Shown here piece after piece: positions 37,333 to 45,882 of a stretch of 64,000 bases of DNA. The translations under genes and the position numbers were made by a program. Below the pieces are notes generated by a model that had not been told where the DNA came from, searched no databases, and saw nothing but the letters and a program-made list of their open reading frames with translations. Origin of the DNA: a virus; IMG/VR virus record IMGVR_UViG_3300026518_000007, positions 35,326 to 99,325 of that record. One strand, 5' to 3'. Numbering within the stretch: the first letter of the stretch is position 1; each line of letters starts with the position of its first letter.

Positions 37333-38823
37333 ATGAAAATTAGTCTTGGTTTAGAAAGCGCTACTAGAACAGTAGCTGATAAAGATTTTGATGCACTTGG
37401 TGCTTATGCTGACATTGTAGCTGCACAAGAGGCACTTACTACTAACGATATGCAAATCCAACTTCTTACTACAGGTACTGAAAATTTAGAGTCTGGTATC
37501 GCACTTGCTGATGCAATCGCTGCTAAAACTGGTGATGCTGCTACTGCTGTTGTTGTCGGTAAAGAAGCACTTACATCAAGTCTTCGTGTTATCGGTCAAG
37601 CTGATTTAGCTGATACTATCATTACTGCTGGTACTGAAGATATTACTGCTGCTACTGAAAGCATGGGTGACGTACTTAAGAAAATGGTAGAGAAAGGTAA
37701 AGAACTTGCTAAAAAAGTATGGGAGTTCATTCGTAACCTTATCGCTAAAGTAGTTAAATTTGTTAAAGGTATTTTCGGTAAAGGTGATGATACTGCTGAG
37801 CAACTTGTAGCTCTTCTTAAAAAAGCTAAAACAGATGGTAAAACAAAACTAGATGTAGATGAATTTGATGAAGCTACACGTATGCGTCTTGCTAAAAATG
37901 TTAAAGCTCTTATTTATACAGTTAAAGGTGATATCGATGGTGATGCACTTAACGTAGCTGCAATGAAACTTGAGTCTATCCTTGATGGTGCTAAAGCTTC
38001 TGCTAATAAAGATGCTGCTGTTGCTGAAATTCTTAAAGGTAAAGATGTTCCTACGTTCGAATCTGAACTTAAAGGTCTTGCTAGTGCTGCTAAAGGCGTT
38101 GACCCTAAAACTGAAGATGGTCTTGCGGTACTTAAAGATTGGTCTGCTAAACTTCTTAAACTAAGTGTAGGTGAAGTTGAGGCTAACGGTAGTTCATCTG
38201 TACAAGATATTATCAAAGATGACCTTGGTGGACTTACTGACCAAGTTGAAGATGCAATCGGTGAAGATTACGCTAAAGTACTTGTAACTGTTACAGGTTC
38301 TGACTATAACAAATTTGTAGTTACTGTTACATACGTTACTGAAGAAGCAGTAGAAGCTGCTAAAGCTATCGGAGATTCTAAAGATTTCGCTGAGCTTAAA
38401 TCTAACGTTAGAAAAGCATACGCTGGTCTTAAAGTTAAAACTGTTACTGTTGCTCCAGACGAATCTGAGCTTAAAGATTTATCTGATAAAATCAAACCTG
38501 TTGATTTTAATGCTGCTGATAAAGTTGCAAAAACACTTAAATCAGTTGCTAAAAAAGCTGATGACACTGCTAAGAAAATGGAGAAATCTATTGAGAAAGC
38601 AGAAAAAGAAATCCAAAAAACACTTGATGCTGTAGCTAAAGAAAGCTATACAACTCCAGATGTTGGCGGATTCTGTATTCAAGTTGTTGAAAAACATACT
38701 GGCCATATTACTGACGTTACTAAATCTGTAACTGCTGGTGCTGCTGTTACTCTAACTTCTGCAGTTAGACCAAAAATTGGTGACCAGATTAAAGAGTCTG
38801 TTCGTCTTTACGTTAAAAAATAA
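37333..38823 (+). CDS. abundant candidate inner-head protein, Ala/Lys-rich
   Basis: 496 residues with the same high-expression codon style (CTT, CGT, GCT, ATC) as the major virion gene at 19490. Gly-Leu-Glu-Ser at 6-9 and Ala-Thr-Glu-Ser at 107-110 are candidate maturation sites. Directly after the second lies an amphipathic helix (111-150, MGDVLKKMVEKGKELAKKVW onward, then VKFVKGIFGKG). The remainder is an Ala/Lys/Asp-rich helical protein. The order matches the 591-residue neighbour and suggests cleavage of ~109 residues during head maturation. AAGGA precedes the ATG and a strong hairpin follows, so it closes the run 33407-38823. The protein should be easy to see in virion mass spectra. Confidence 0.7.
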   Translation: MKISLGLESATRTVADKDFDALGAYADIVAAQEALTTNDMQIQLLTTGTENLESGIALADAIAAKTGDAATAVVVGKEALTSSLRVIGQADLADTIITAGTEDITAATESMGDVLKKMVEKGKELAKKVWEFIRNLIAKVVKFVKGIFGKGDDTAEQLVALLKKAKTDGKTKLDVDEFDEATRMRLAKNVKALIYTVKGDIDGDALNVAAMKLESILDGAKASANKDAAVAEILKGKDVPTFESELKGLASAAKGVDPKTEDGLAVLKDWSAKLLKLSVGEVEANGSSSVQDIIKDDLGGLTDQVEDAIGEDYAKVLVTVTGSDYNKFVVTVTYVTEEAVEAAKAIGDSKDFAELKSNVRKAYAGLKVKTVTVAPDESELKDLSDKIKPVDFNAADKVAKTLKSVAKKADDTAKKMEKSIEKAEKEIQKTLDAVAKESYTTPDVGGFCIQVVEKHTGHITDVTKSVTAGAAVTLTSAVRPKIGDQIKESVRLYVKK

Positions 38824-38835
38824 TTTAACATTTAC

Positions 38836-38867
38836 ATAACATACGTGATTAAGTTCACGTATGTTAT
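38836..38867 (+). terminator. terminator after the abundant inner-head gene
   Basis: Perfect 13-bp stem (38836-38848 with 38855-38867), 6-base loop, followed by T-rich sequence to 38879. Confidence 0.85.
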
Positions 38868-38899
38868 ATTTATTTTTTCATTTCCATTTAATTTCATCG

Positions 38900-38914
38900 A
38901 TATATTATTAATGT
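38900..38914 (+). promoter_or_regulatory. class 1 promoter-like motif
   Basis: ATATATTATTAATGT lies just after the terminator and ~50 bases before the 44-residue gene; the end (ATGTAG) differs slightly from the usual ATATG. Confidence 0.55.
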
Positions 38915-38964
38915 AGTTAGATAGTAATATCTAAGATTTATAATAACATAATAAGGAGTCTATC

Positions 38965-39099
38965 ATGGCTATTAATCAAGGTCCTAAAATGGAGAATTTA
39001 AATATAGATGGTGCAACTACACATGAAGAGTTGCCGATGGTAAGTGTATCAACTTTAGAAGAAATTCTAACTAAAGTAAAACTTCCGTTAGAGTTATAG
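38965..39099 (+). CDS. 44-residue protein with private promoter and terminator
   Basis: ATG 38965 follows AAGGAG, and the frame runs to TAG at 39097-39099. The protein starts MAINQGPKMENLNIDG and ends in a predicted amphipathic helix (STLEEILTKVKLPLEL). A class 1 motif lies before it and a hairpin with a 10-T run after it, so it is a complete, separately transcribed gene and not a chance frame. The codons are also less extreme than in the AT-rich genes around it. The MAI...G start faintly recalls the major virion protein (MAIQRG). It could be a small head decoration or scaffold piece, or a regulator; function unknown. Confidence 0.75.
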   Translation: MAINQGPKMENLNIDGATTHEELPMVSVSTLEEILTKVKLPLEL

Positions 39100-39129
39100 T
39101 AAGAGTTCATTCTCTTACTTTTTTTTTTC
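39098..39129 (+). terminator. terminator after the 44-residue gene
   Basis: Stem AGTAAGAG/CTCTTACT (39098-39105 with 39112-39119), 6-base loop, followed immediately by a T-run to 39128. Confidence 0.9.
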
Positions 39130-39147
39130 CTTAAAAAAGTCTATTTT

Positions 39148-39169
39148 TTTGAATTAATATATTAAAGGA
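39148..39169 (+). promoter_or_regulatory. class 2 promoter-like motif
   Basis: TTTGAATTAATATATTAAAG lies behind the terminator of the 44-residue gene and ends in the AAAGGA of the next gene. Confidence 0.45.
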
Positions 39170-39174
39170 AACAT

Positions 39175-39789
39175 ATGTTTAAAATAAAAATAAATAATTT
39201 AGATTTAGAAAATAAAACTAAATCTAGAAATGCATTAGATAGTAAGGCGATACTTAATAGAATAAGCGCCGGTAATAATGATATGCGTCCTTCTGAAGAG
39301 TTGGATATTATATCAGATGCTCTTAGAGGTTTTAATGATATTCCTAATTACGCAGTAGCCCGTAATGTACCTGTTAAAGAAACAGCTGAAGTCATTATTA
39401 AAAAGAGTGTAGCTGAACTAACAGTAGAAGATTTATTATTAATGGTTAAAGATGTGGATAGTGCGTGGCGATGGGATATTTTCTATGTTAATGTATTAAA
39501 AACTATAGTAACTATGTTGCAGAATGATATAGATGATATACAGACACCTAATTCTTATAAACAGTTATTTATGAGTTATATAGTTTCTATGCGTGATAGT
39601 AGTCCGTATTATGACGATACTGACTCTATGCTAAAACCTACTATTACATTACTACTTGATGTTGATAAAGATGTATTAAAAATTAAGTTAGTAGATTTAA
39701 TAGTATTACTTTATACATATTTAGGCTATAGTAGTACTCTAATAGTTTTATTAGCATTTAAATCAATCTTAGAGGATGCTGAGTATTAA
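39175..39789 (+). CDS. hypothetical protein, 204 residues, virion block
   Basis: Not recognised. Basic N-terminal ~30 residues, then a helical chain ending in a hydrophobic helix (IKLVDLIVLLYTYLGYSSTL, ~170-190) that may be buried or membrane-associated. AAAGGA precedes the ATG and a class 2 motif lies in front. It opens a six-gene plus-strand run (39175-44845) of probable tail and baseplate proteins. A small hairpin (39779-39794) overlaps its stop but lacks a good T-run, so transcription probably continues. Confidence 0.65.
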   Translation: MFKIKINNLDLENKTKSRNALDSKAILNRISAGNNDMRPSEELDIISDALRGFNDIPNYAVARNVPVKETAEVIIKKSVAELTVEDLLLMVKDVDSAWRWDIFYVNVLKTIVTMLQNDIDDIQTPNSYKQLFMSYIVSMRDSSPYYDDTDSMLKPTITLLLDVDKDVLKIKLVDLIVLLYTYLGYSSTLIVLLAFKSILEDAEY

Positions 39790-39812
39790 CTCAGTGTCTA
39801 AAAGGTTTTTTT

Positions 39813-41201
39813 ATGATTACTAAAATAGCTATGTTAAACGGTGTAGAACATACCGTATTAACTCCTATGATAAATAAAGTAACAGAAGATATTAATAAGA
39901 AAATTATTAAAGACGATAATGTTTTTATTAATAATATAACACAATATGATAATGATGAATCAGAGATGACAAATAATCTATATAAGCCAGAGTTAGGTAA
40001 GAGTATGTTAGAGGTTAGTTATGACATAGAAGATAACGAAGAGTTAACTTTAACAACATCTACTTATAAACCTATTAATAAAATTATATTATTAGATAAG
40101 GATAACGGTACTTCATTAAGACCTAGATATATTAGTTCTGATATTACTATAAAATTTAAATACTATGATAAATCTAAGATAGCTATTAAGAATATAAAAT
40201 CTAGATTAAGAACATATTATTTAAATAGCGGTTATACAATCATACACGACTTACCGTATAGTTTTCTATATCCTCCATCTATAATTAGTCTATTAAGTAA
40301 TATAGCTGAACTTAAAGGTATGAATGTATTTAACTATATAGAAACTAATGCTACATATGCTATAGACTATGCTATTAAAAGAGGTAGCGAGTATAAAGTT
40401 CCTTCTTTTAGAGGAATAGAATCAGGTATTATGGGTTCTATAAGTACAGAGCCTAAAGATGTAGCTATTAGTAAAGATGATAAAACCTATTATACTTTAG
40501 AATTTGAATATATAATTAATGTACAGAGACCTATGGCATTAGCTATACAGTATCCTATATTAGTTAATAATAAAAAGTTAGATGATATTTGGTTACCTAA
40601 AGAAGAAGTAGTTATTACTAGAGAACCTTCTAATAATAAATTTGATATACGTAATATCATAGGTAAGTTCTATAGAGAAGGTAAGAATACTACTGACGTA
40701 TTATATAGGGTTCCTACTTATGATAACTTTGTACCAGGCTTTACTAGATTTGATGAAGATATGATAAAGCTTATTAGTTTACTCATAGAGGTTAATCCTA
40801 GTGATGATAAACTTCTTTTTAATATAGATGATTTAAGATTCGTAGGTTTACCTGATTTTATTTTAGAGTATATGAAACTTAATAGAGGCGATACATTATT
40901 TAGATTAGGATATTCTTTATTTTACATTAATCTATATGAAGGCAACTATATAAGGGAAAAGAAGTTATACTTAACTGATACTAATGATATTAAAACATTA
41001 GAGAGTTTAGATAGTTCTAAAACTTATCATCTGCTTATACATGTAGTTACTGATTTAGGTTTATTAAAATTTAGTAATAATTCAGATAACCCTGAGTTAT
41101 TAGCTGCTAAAGATATGTGTGATAAAATGAATATAAAATATACTATAAATAATAAAGCTATAGTGTCATTACCAGATAACGCTTTAGTAGATGAAAAATA
41201 A
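39813..41201 (+). CDS. virion protein, 462 residues, baseplate-like
   Basis: No family recognised with certainty. Beta-rich, with Tyr/Asn/Lys-rich segments and conserved-looking DITIKFKYYDKSKIA and QRPMALAIQYPIL stretches. The style is typical of baseplate wedge or tail proteins of giant phages. AAAAGG followed by a T-run precedes the ATG. The genes behind it follow at short distances, and the run is closed by a terminator only at 44831, so they are likely built into one structure. Confidence 0.55.
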   Translation: MITKIAMLNGVEHTVLTPMINKVTEDINKKIIKDDNVFINNITQYDNDESEMTNNLYKPELGKSMLEVSYDIEDNEELTLTTSTYKPINKIILLDKDNGTSLRPRYISSDITIKFKYYDKSKIAIKNIKSRLRTYYLNSGYTIIHDLPYSFLYPPSIISLLSNIAELKGMNVFNYIETNATYAIDYAIKRGSEYKVPSFRGIESGIMGSISTEPKDVAISKDDKTYYTLEFEYIINVQRPMALAIQYPILVNNKKLDDIWLPKEEVVITREPSNNKFDIRNIIGKFYREGKNTTDVLYRVPTYDNFVPGFTRFDEDMIKLISLLIEVNPSDDKLLFNIDDLRFVGLPDFILEYMKLNRGDTLFRLGYSLFYINLYEGNYIREKKLYLTDTNDIKTLESLDSSKTYHLLIHVVTDLGLLKFSNNSDNPELLAAKDMCDKMNIKYTINNKAIVSLPDNALVDEK

Positions 41202-41215
41202 TATAAGGAGTACTG

Positions 41216-42469
41216 ATGGCTATTTTTGGTCTTAATGATGAAATTGCAGAAACAGTAATAGCTAAAGAGGATAAATCTTTAGTACCGGCTTATGAAAGTG
41301 AGCGTATAGATGAACGTTTAGTATCTACTATATCTGGTTATAGTTGGATAGTAACATATTTCCATAGGAACGTTATAGATATAAATCTAGTAACACAGTT
41401 CGACCCTAATCTAGACCCTACTATACAAGATTATATTAGGATAGATGATTTAGAAATAAAGGTAGACACGCCTATAAGTTCAGGAACTAATGAATTAGAA
41501 GGTAGTGGTGTTATAGATATTGATTTTGTTCCTAATCCTAATGATTTATTTATAACCAAATTACCAGATGGTAGAAGCATAGCTTATGTAATAAGAACAG
41601 TAGAGAGATTTAACTATAATAAAGATAATCTTTTTAATATAACATATTCTGTTTATAAAGAGATAACTGATATTAAAGATGAGTTTATGACTAGTCTTAT
41701 TAAATCTACTACTGAAGAGTTGATATATAATAAAGACTATAGGATAAATAATACTAAACCTTTATTTACTAAAAAAGAGGTAAAGGATAGAGAAGATTTA
41801 TATAATAAGATTAATATTCTATTAACAGATTGGACTAATGAGTTTATTAAACCTGAAACTAAATTCTATATGGGGTATAGGGATAAGGATAACCAACTTA
41901 TATTCGACCCGCATATGGAAGATTTCATACGTGATACTATAGGACTTAATAATATACCTAATAAAATTGAAGTAGCAGGAGTTGATACTAATGCTATAAA
42001 TTTATTAACATGTTTAGTAGATAATAATATGCCTAAGAATAGGATACTTAAATATGTAACTTATGTTAAAAGTAGTAAATTTGGTACTAACCCATACCTA
42101 TTCTCGTTATATTATACGGGTATAAATATGATAACTACTGTAACCCAAATAGAAGACGATACTAAACAATCTATAGATGATGTAATAAGTGATATATATC
42201 CTAAGATAGATAATGTTAATTATATATTTAGAAATAGAGTATATGATTTTATTTATAATTTACAAACAGATGATGAGTTTAATACGTTAACGGAGTTTGA
42301 GAAATTATTTATATCTACTATTAATGGTAGTACTATAAGTAAAGAAGATATTGATAATGTATATGAAGATATATTTAACTTACCTACAGTAGAGAAATTC
42401 TACTTCGAGCCTATTTTAATATATATTATAAAATATTATATAACAACATTCACAGTCGCATTCATATAG
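41216..42469 (+). CDS. virion protein, 417 residues, baseplate-like
   Basis: Not recognised. The first ~150 residues look beta-rich (YSWIVTYFHRNVIDINLV, then SGVIDIDFVPNP). The C-terminal half is helical with many Tyr and Asp. AAGGAG precedes the ATG, 14 bases behind the 462-residue gene. Its stop lies in the left arm of a hairpin (42463-42488) that may reduce downstream transcription. The role is inferred from position within the tail-like run. Confidence 0.55.
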   Translation: MAIFGLNDEIAETVIAKEDKSLVPAYESERIDERLVSTISGYSWIVTYFHRNVIDINLVTQFDPNLDPTIQDYIRIDDLEIKVDTPISSGTNELEGSGVIDIDFVPNPNDLFITKLPDGRSIAYVIRTVERFNYNKDNLFNITYSVYKEITDIKDEFMTSLIKSTTEELIYNKDYRINNTKPLFTKKEVKDREDLYNKINILLTDWTNEFIKPETKFYMGYRDKDNQLIFDPHMEDFIRDTIGLNNIPNKIEVAGVDTNAINLLTCLVDNNMPKNRILKYVTYVKSSKFGTNPYLFSLYYTGINMITTVTQIEDDTKQSIDDVISDIYPKIDNVNYIFRNRVYDFIYNLQTDDEFNTLTEFEKLFISTINGSTISKEDIDNVYEDIFNLPTVEKFYFEPILIYIIKYYITTFTVAFI

Positions 42470-42488
42470 AGATTAGATTCTCTATATG
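42463..42488 (+). terminator. hairpin overlapping a stop codon
   Basis: Perfect 10-bp stem CATATAGAGA/TCTCTATATG (42463-42472 with 42479-42488), 6-base loop, followed by T-rich but interrupted sequence. Confidence 0.6.
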
Positions 42489-42539
42489 GATTTTGTATTT
42501 CATTCATTTTTAATGATTAAACTATTAATAGGAGATTTT

Positions 42540-43139
42540 ATGTATAAAGAGATGTTACCTAGCTTCCATGCTAATACTTATAAGAGTATATTATCAGATA
42601 TAAATAAAAAAAGAGTTATGGTTTCAGTACCTATGTTAGCTATCACTGGTGAAAAAGAGATAGGTGGTGTAGAGGAATGTACAGAGTTTATAAATGGTGC
42701 TCCTGTTATAAATAGAAGAACTATGAAAACTACGCATTACGATACTGCTCCTGTATCATATATTAATGGAGAACCTGTTAAAACATCTGTTAACAATAGA
42801 ACAACTGTTATGCTTCCGTTAACGGCCATTATAGACATTTATCATAATGGGTTCAGTATTTACCTAGTTAGAAGAGAAGACACGCTTAAGCTAGCTGAAA
42901 TGCTCTCTGAGCTACTAGATAGATTAGAAGTTAGTCCAGATAAGAATAAACAGGATATTTTTAACTATATTAATGATTTTTATATTAATGTACTTAAAGG
43001 TAAGAATAAAACATTAGATAAGTTAATTAATAAAGAAGATAGTTCTTTACAAGAAGTAGTAGGTTTTACAGAAGACTTACTAAGCACTAAGGTAACTAAA
43101 GCTGATTTTATTAACCTTAAAGATATCTCTATAAATTAA
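42540..43139 (+). CDS. hypothetical protein, 199 residues, virion block
   Basis: Not recognised. ATG 42540 follows AGGAG; an in-frame start 54 bases upstream has none and would add a hydrophobic stretch lying over the hairpin region. The N-terminal half looks beta-rich (MVSVPMLAITGEKEIGG, then TTVMLPLTAIIDIYHNG), the rest helical. It stands between two baseplate-like genes, 14 bases before the next. Confidence 0.65.
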   Translation: MYKEMLPSFHANTYKSILSDINKKRVMVSVPMLAITGEKEIGGVEECTEFINGAPVINRRTMKTTHYDTAPVSYINGEPVKTSVNNRTTVMLPLTAIIDIYHNGFSIYLVRREDTLKLAEMLSELLDRLEVSPDKNKQDIFNYINDFYINVLKGKNKTLDKLINKEDSSLQEVVGFTEDLLSTKVTKADFINLKDISIN

Positions 43140-43153
43140 AAGGATTTTAAAAC

Positions 43154-44524
43154 ATGAGTGAAAGAAGACTAAGTCTTTTAGATAAGGAAGCCATGGATAT
43201 AATGAAAGATGCTAAACCTTTCATATTACCATCCATAACTGCTATCTTACATACAGTAGATAAAGATATAAATATAACGCATTTTATTAATCTTAGAGTA
43301 GAGTCTAATTTTAATAATAATATAACAGATTTAATATATGTAGAATTTGTTATAGGTTTAGGTATGTTTAAAGAGCTTATTTTTAATAATAAAGATAAGT
43401 TAGAGATGACTATACTATTGGAAAATGATTATATCAAAAATGCTAATACTGTAAGCAGTGGTTATAAATCTAAATTTAATAAAAATAATAGATATAAGTT
43501 TATTTTAATAAACAGTTTTAAGGATAGTAATAAGTCATCACAAGATGCATTTGACCCTGCTGAATTAGATAAGCAAGAGATAGTTACTATTAAAGGTCAG
43601 TTAGTGGACCCTTTATTATTAGCTCTTAAGAATATTTTTATAAGCGGATGTTACCATGATGTTAGTTTAAATAGTTTAGTAAAAGCTATCTTTAATAGGG
43701 AGTTAACTAAAGTTAAAGTTTTAGGAAGACCACTATCATATAGATTAAATGTAGTTGATTTTGATAATACTGAAGTATATAGAAATATTAAGATAGACCC
43801 ATTTACTAAATTAATTAAGTTACCCTATACATTACAAAATGATTCATATGGTATTTATAATAACGGCATAGGACTATACTTTACTAATATGCGTGAAACT
43901 GATAAGTTTAAATATGATATAAATATATATCCATTATTCGATTTTAATTTATTTAATACTATTGAAAAACGGGCTAAACTTATATTCTATAATCCTAAGA
44001 TAGATTCACTAGGAGTTAATGAATACAACTTCTTATATAGACATGGTATTTATAAAACTATAGTTACTGATATAGAGTTTAAAGAGGAGTTAGAAAAAGA
44101 TAGATTTAAGAATGGTACAGGACTTATAGAGAGTTTCTCTACTAATACTACTAATACGGATATGTTTGATATAACTGATGATACTATTAGTTATTTCGAT
44201 AGTGCAGCATATTCTATTATTAACTACAATAATGAAATAGCTGATTATAGTTCTTTTAATAATACTAACTTAGACGCTAATACATATAGACATCAGTCTT
44301 CTATTAATAAAAACAAAGGTCGTATAGGTGTAATGAAGTTTCCTAAACTAAATCCTGAAAATATATATCCATATATGCCTTTTAAATATGTATTTTTAAA
44401 GAATGGTAAAGTCATGGAGACCACAGGTACTATACAACAAGTTAGTTATTTCTACGATTATATAAATAAAACATCAGTAGTTGTAGTTATAGGACTATTT
44501 AATATGCTAAATGAAGAGGAGTAA
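43154..44524 (+). CDS. virion protein, 456 residues, possible baseplate hub
   Basis: Not recognised with certainty. Beta-rich segments (VLGRPLSYRLNVV, then DPFTKLIKLPYTLQN, YGIYNNGIGLYFTNM) and a C-terminal beta-barrel-like end (MPFKYVFLKNGKVMETTG, then VVVVIGLFN) recall hub proteins that cap the tail tube. A low-complexity Asn/Thr/Ser linker lies at ~340-380. AAAAGGA precedes the ATG. It is followed at 3 bases by a 105-residue gene, so the two are probably co-translated. The hub call is a guess from style. Confidence 0.5.
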   Translation: MSERRLSLLDKEAMDIMKDAKPFILPSITAILHTVDKDINITHFINLRVESNFNNNITDLIYVEFVIGLGMFKELIFNNKDKLEMTILLENDYIKNANTVSSGYKSKFNKNNRYKFILINSFKDSNKSSQDAFDPAELDKQEIVTIKGQLVDPLLLALKNIFISGCYHDVSLNSLVKAIFNRELTKVKVLGRPLSYRLNVVDFDNTEVYRNIKIDPFTKLIKLPYTLQNDSYGIYNNGIGLYFTNMRETDKFKYDINIYPLFDFNLFNTIEKRAKLIFYNPKIDSLGVNEYNFLYRHGIYKTIVTDIEFKEELEKDRFKNGTGLIESFSTNTTNTDMFDITDDTISYFDSAAYSIINYNNEIADYSSFNNTNLDANTYRHQSSINKNKGRIGVMKFPKLNPENIYPYMPFKYVFLKNGKVMETTGTIQQVSYFYDYINKTSVVVVIGLFNMLNEEE

Positions 44525-44527
44525 TAT

Positions 44528-44845
44528 ATGCAGGTTATTAAAAATAAAGAGCAGTTAAGTATTATTATATCGGATAATAATAAGTTTATTACTGATATAA
44601 CTAACACGATGACTGATATAGGAGTTATAGATAATATGGCTCCTAATTTTAAACAAAAAGTATTCGATAATTTATTAGAATTAAAGCTTTTAAAACTAAT
44701 AGGTGAAAGGTATGAATTAGAGTATAATACACCGCACTATTTAAAATTAAAATTAAATAATGAAGTATATAAGTATCTAATCGTTAATATTAAGAATGAT
44801 GATATCGGTAACGGATTAATGATAAGCAAAACACTACAAGGATAA
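44528..44845 (+). CDS. small hypothetical protein, 105 residues
   Basis: Not recognised. It looks like a small alpha/beta domain: a helix at the N terminus, then two helices around TNTMTDIGVIDNM and FKQKVFDNLLELKLL, with strands at the end. GAGGAG precedes the ATG, three bases after the possible hub gene. It is the last gene of the run and ends at a bidirectional hairpin; it may be a chaperone or small tail part. Confidence 0.65.
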   Translation: MQVIKNKEQLSIIISDNNKFITDITNTMTDIGVIDNMAPNFKQKVFDNLLELKLLKLIGERYELEYNTPHYLKLKLNNEVYKYLIVNIKNDDIGNGLMISKTLQG

Positions 44846-44858
44846 AACCTTGTAGTGT
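44831..44858. terminator. bidirectional terminator between convergent genes
   Basis: Perfect 11-bp stem (44831-44841 with 44848-44858), loop ATAAAA, extended by AAGCA/TGCTT beyond a mismatch. It sits between the genes ending at 44845 and 44868. Confidence 0.8.
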
Positions 44859-44867
44859 ATGCTTATT

Positions 44868-45419
44868 TTAATAATCTAAAAAATCATCTTCTATCTCATC
44901 TTTAGTTTCAGTAACCGTTTTATTGCTTTTTACTCTATGTGAATAATCATTATATATTTTACTTAAAGTATCTCTGAAGTCATTTATATATGATTTATCT
45001 TCTTTAAGAGTTTTTTCTACTATATTTAAGTTTTTATTAAGTTGGCTATTGGCCATTCTAGGATTAGACTCTACTGTATTATTAAACGTATTAACTATCT
45101 TCCTAAAGTTAATCTTATTCTCATCCGTTTTAAGACTACTTATTAAAGGAGGTAATTTATATAATAGTTTATCCCCGTCCATTACTTTTAAACCTACTCT
45201 ATATTTTTTAGATAAGTTTAAAAAATTACTATTAAAGATAGCAGTATTTTCATCAGTATGTTCTATCTCTTTTATTATATAAGGTAATAAGTATGTTTCA
45301 AACTCTTGTAGCGTTATAACTTCATAAGGTTCCGCTATTTCTTTTAAATTAAGAGAAAGTTCTCTTAAAACCTCCATCTCTTCATCGCGTTCCTGCTGTA
45401 ATACATCATTTAAGCTCAT
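44868..45419 (-). CDS. hypothetical helical protein, 183 residues, virion-like
   Basis: Not recognised. Almost all helical and charged, with long coiled-coil-prone segments at both ends (the first ~35 residues, then 130-165). No catalytic motif is seen. Its ATG overlaps the TGA stop of the 140-residue gene (ATGA), so the pair is translationally coupled. It lies in a short minus-strand island next to the baseplate-like run. Confidence 0.65.
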   Translation of the reverse strand: MSLNDVLQQERDEEMEVLRELSLNLKEIAEPYEVITLQEFETYLLPYIIKEIEHTDENTAIFNSNFLNLSKKYRVGLKVMDGDKLLYKLPPLISSLKTDENKINFRKIVNTFNNTVESNPRMANSQLNKNLNIVEKTLKEDKSYINDFRDTLSKIYNDYSHRVKSNKTVTETKDEIEDDFLDY

Positions 45420-45838
45420 GTGTTTTCTCCTTGTAGAAAGTATTCTATTTTTTCATCAAAAGTTTTAACTTTATAATCAGTGACATTAACGCTTTTACTT
45501 AGCGTATGTGTTTTACCATTTTCTATAATAGTTATGTCTATATTTATATTATTACTATGTTTATTAGGACTTATTTTTTTAGTAGTAAAACTAACTTCTA
45601 CATTAGTATTAGTCCAGTATCTAGAACACATTTTATTTAATGTATCTTTTACTAATATTTTAAGCTCTTCAAAATCTGAACCAGCTTCTCGTATTAAGTA
45701 AGGTAGGCTAGCGATATTTCCATAAAAACTTACAGATTGTGAATAGTCTGATGATAAGAAATACTCATAAATTTTTATAAGCATGATGGAAGGGTCTGTT
45801 ACAAAACCATCGGTAGTTAACGTTGGTACAGCTTTCAT
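45416..45838 (-). CDS. small virion-like protein, 140 residues
   Basis: Not firmly recognised. The pattern TDGFVTDPSIMLIKIYEYFL, then a Ser-Val-rich strand and SRYWTNTNVEVSF, resembles a small protein that I have seen among structural genes of giant phages, perhaps a head-completion or tail-terminator type. AGGAGA precedes the ATG. It is first in the two-gene minus-strand unit, divergent from the phosphoesterase gene by 44 bases. The role is inference. Confidence 0.6.
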   Translation of the reverse strand: MKAVPTLTTDGFVTDPSIMLIKIYEYFLSSDYSQSVSFYGNIASLPYLIREAGSDFEELKILVKDTLNKMCSRYWTNTNVEVSFTTKKISPNKHSNNINIDITIIENGKTHTLSKSVNVTDYKVKTFDEKIEYFLQGENT

Positions 45839-45882
45839 ATTGGTATTCTCCTATTATTATTTTAATCAAAAAAAGGCAAGGT

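Noticed and set aside
39779-39794. Terminator after the 204-residue gene
   Set aside because: The stem CTGAGT/ACTCAG is only 6 bp and the T-run comes 14 bases later, after the ribosome site of the next gene; more likely a small mRNA hairpin.
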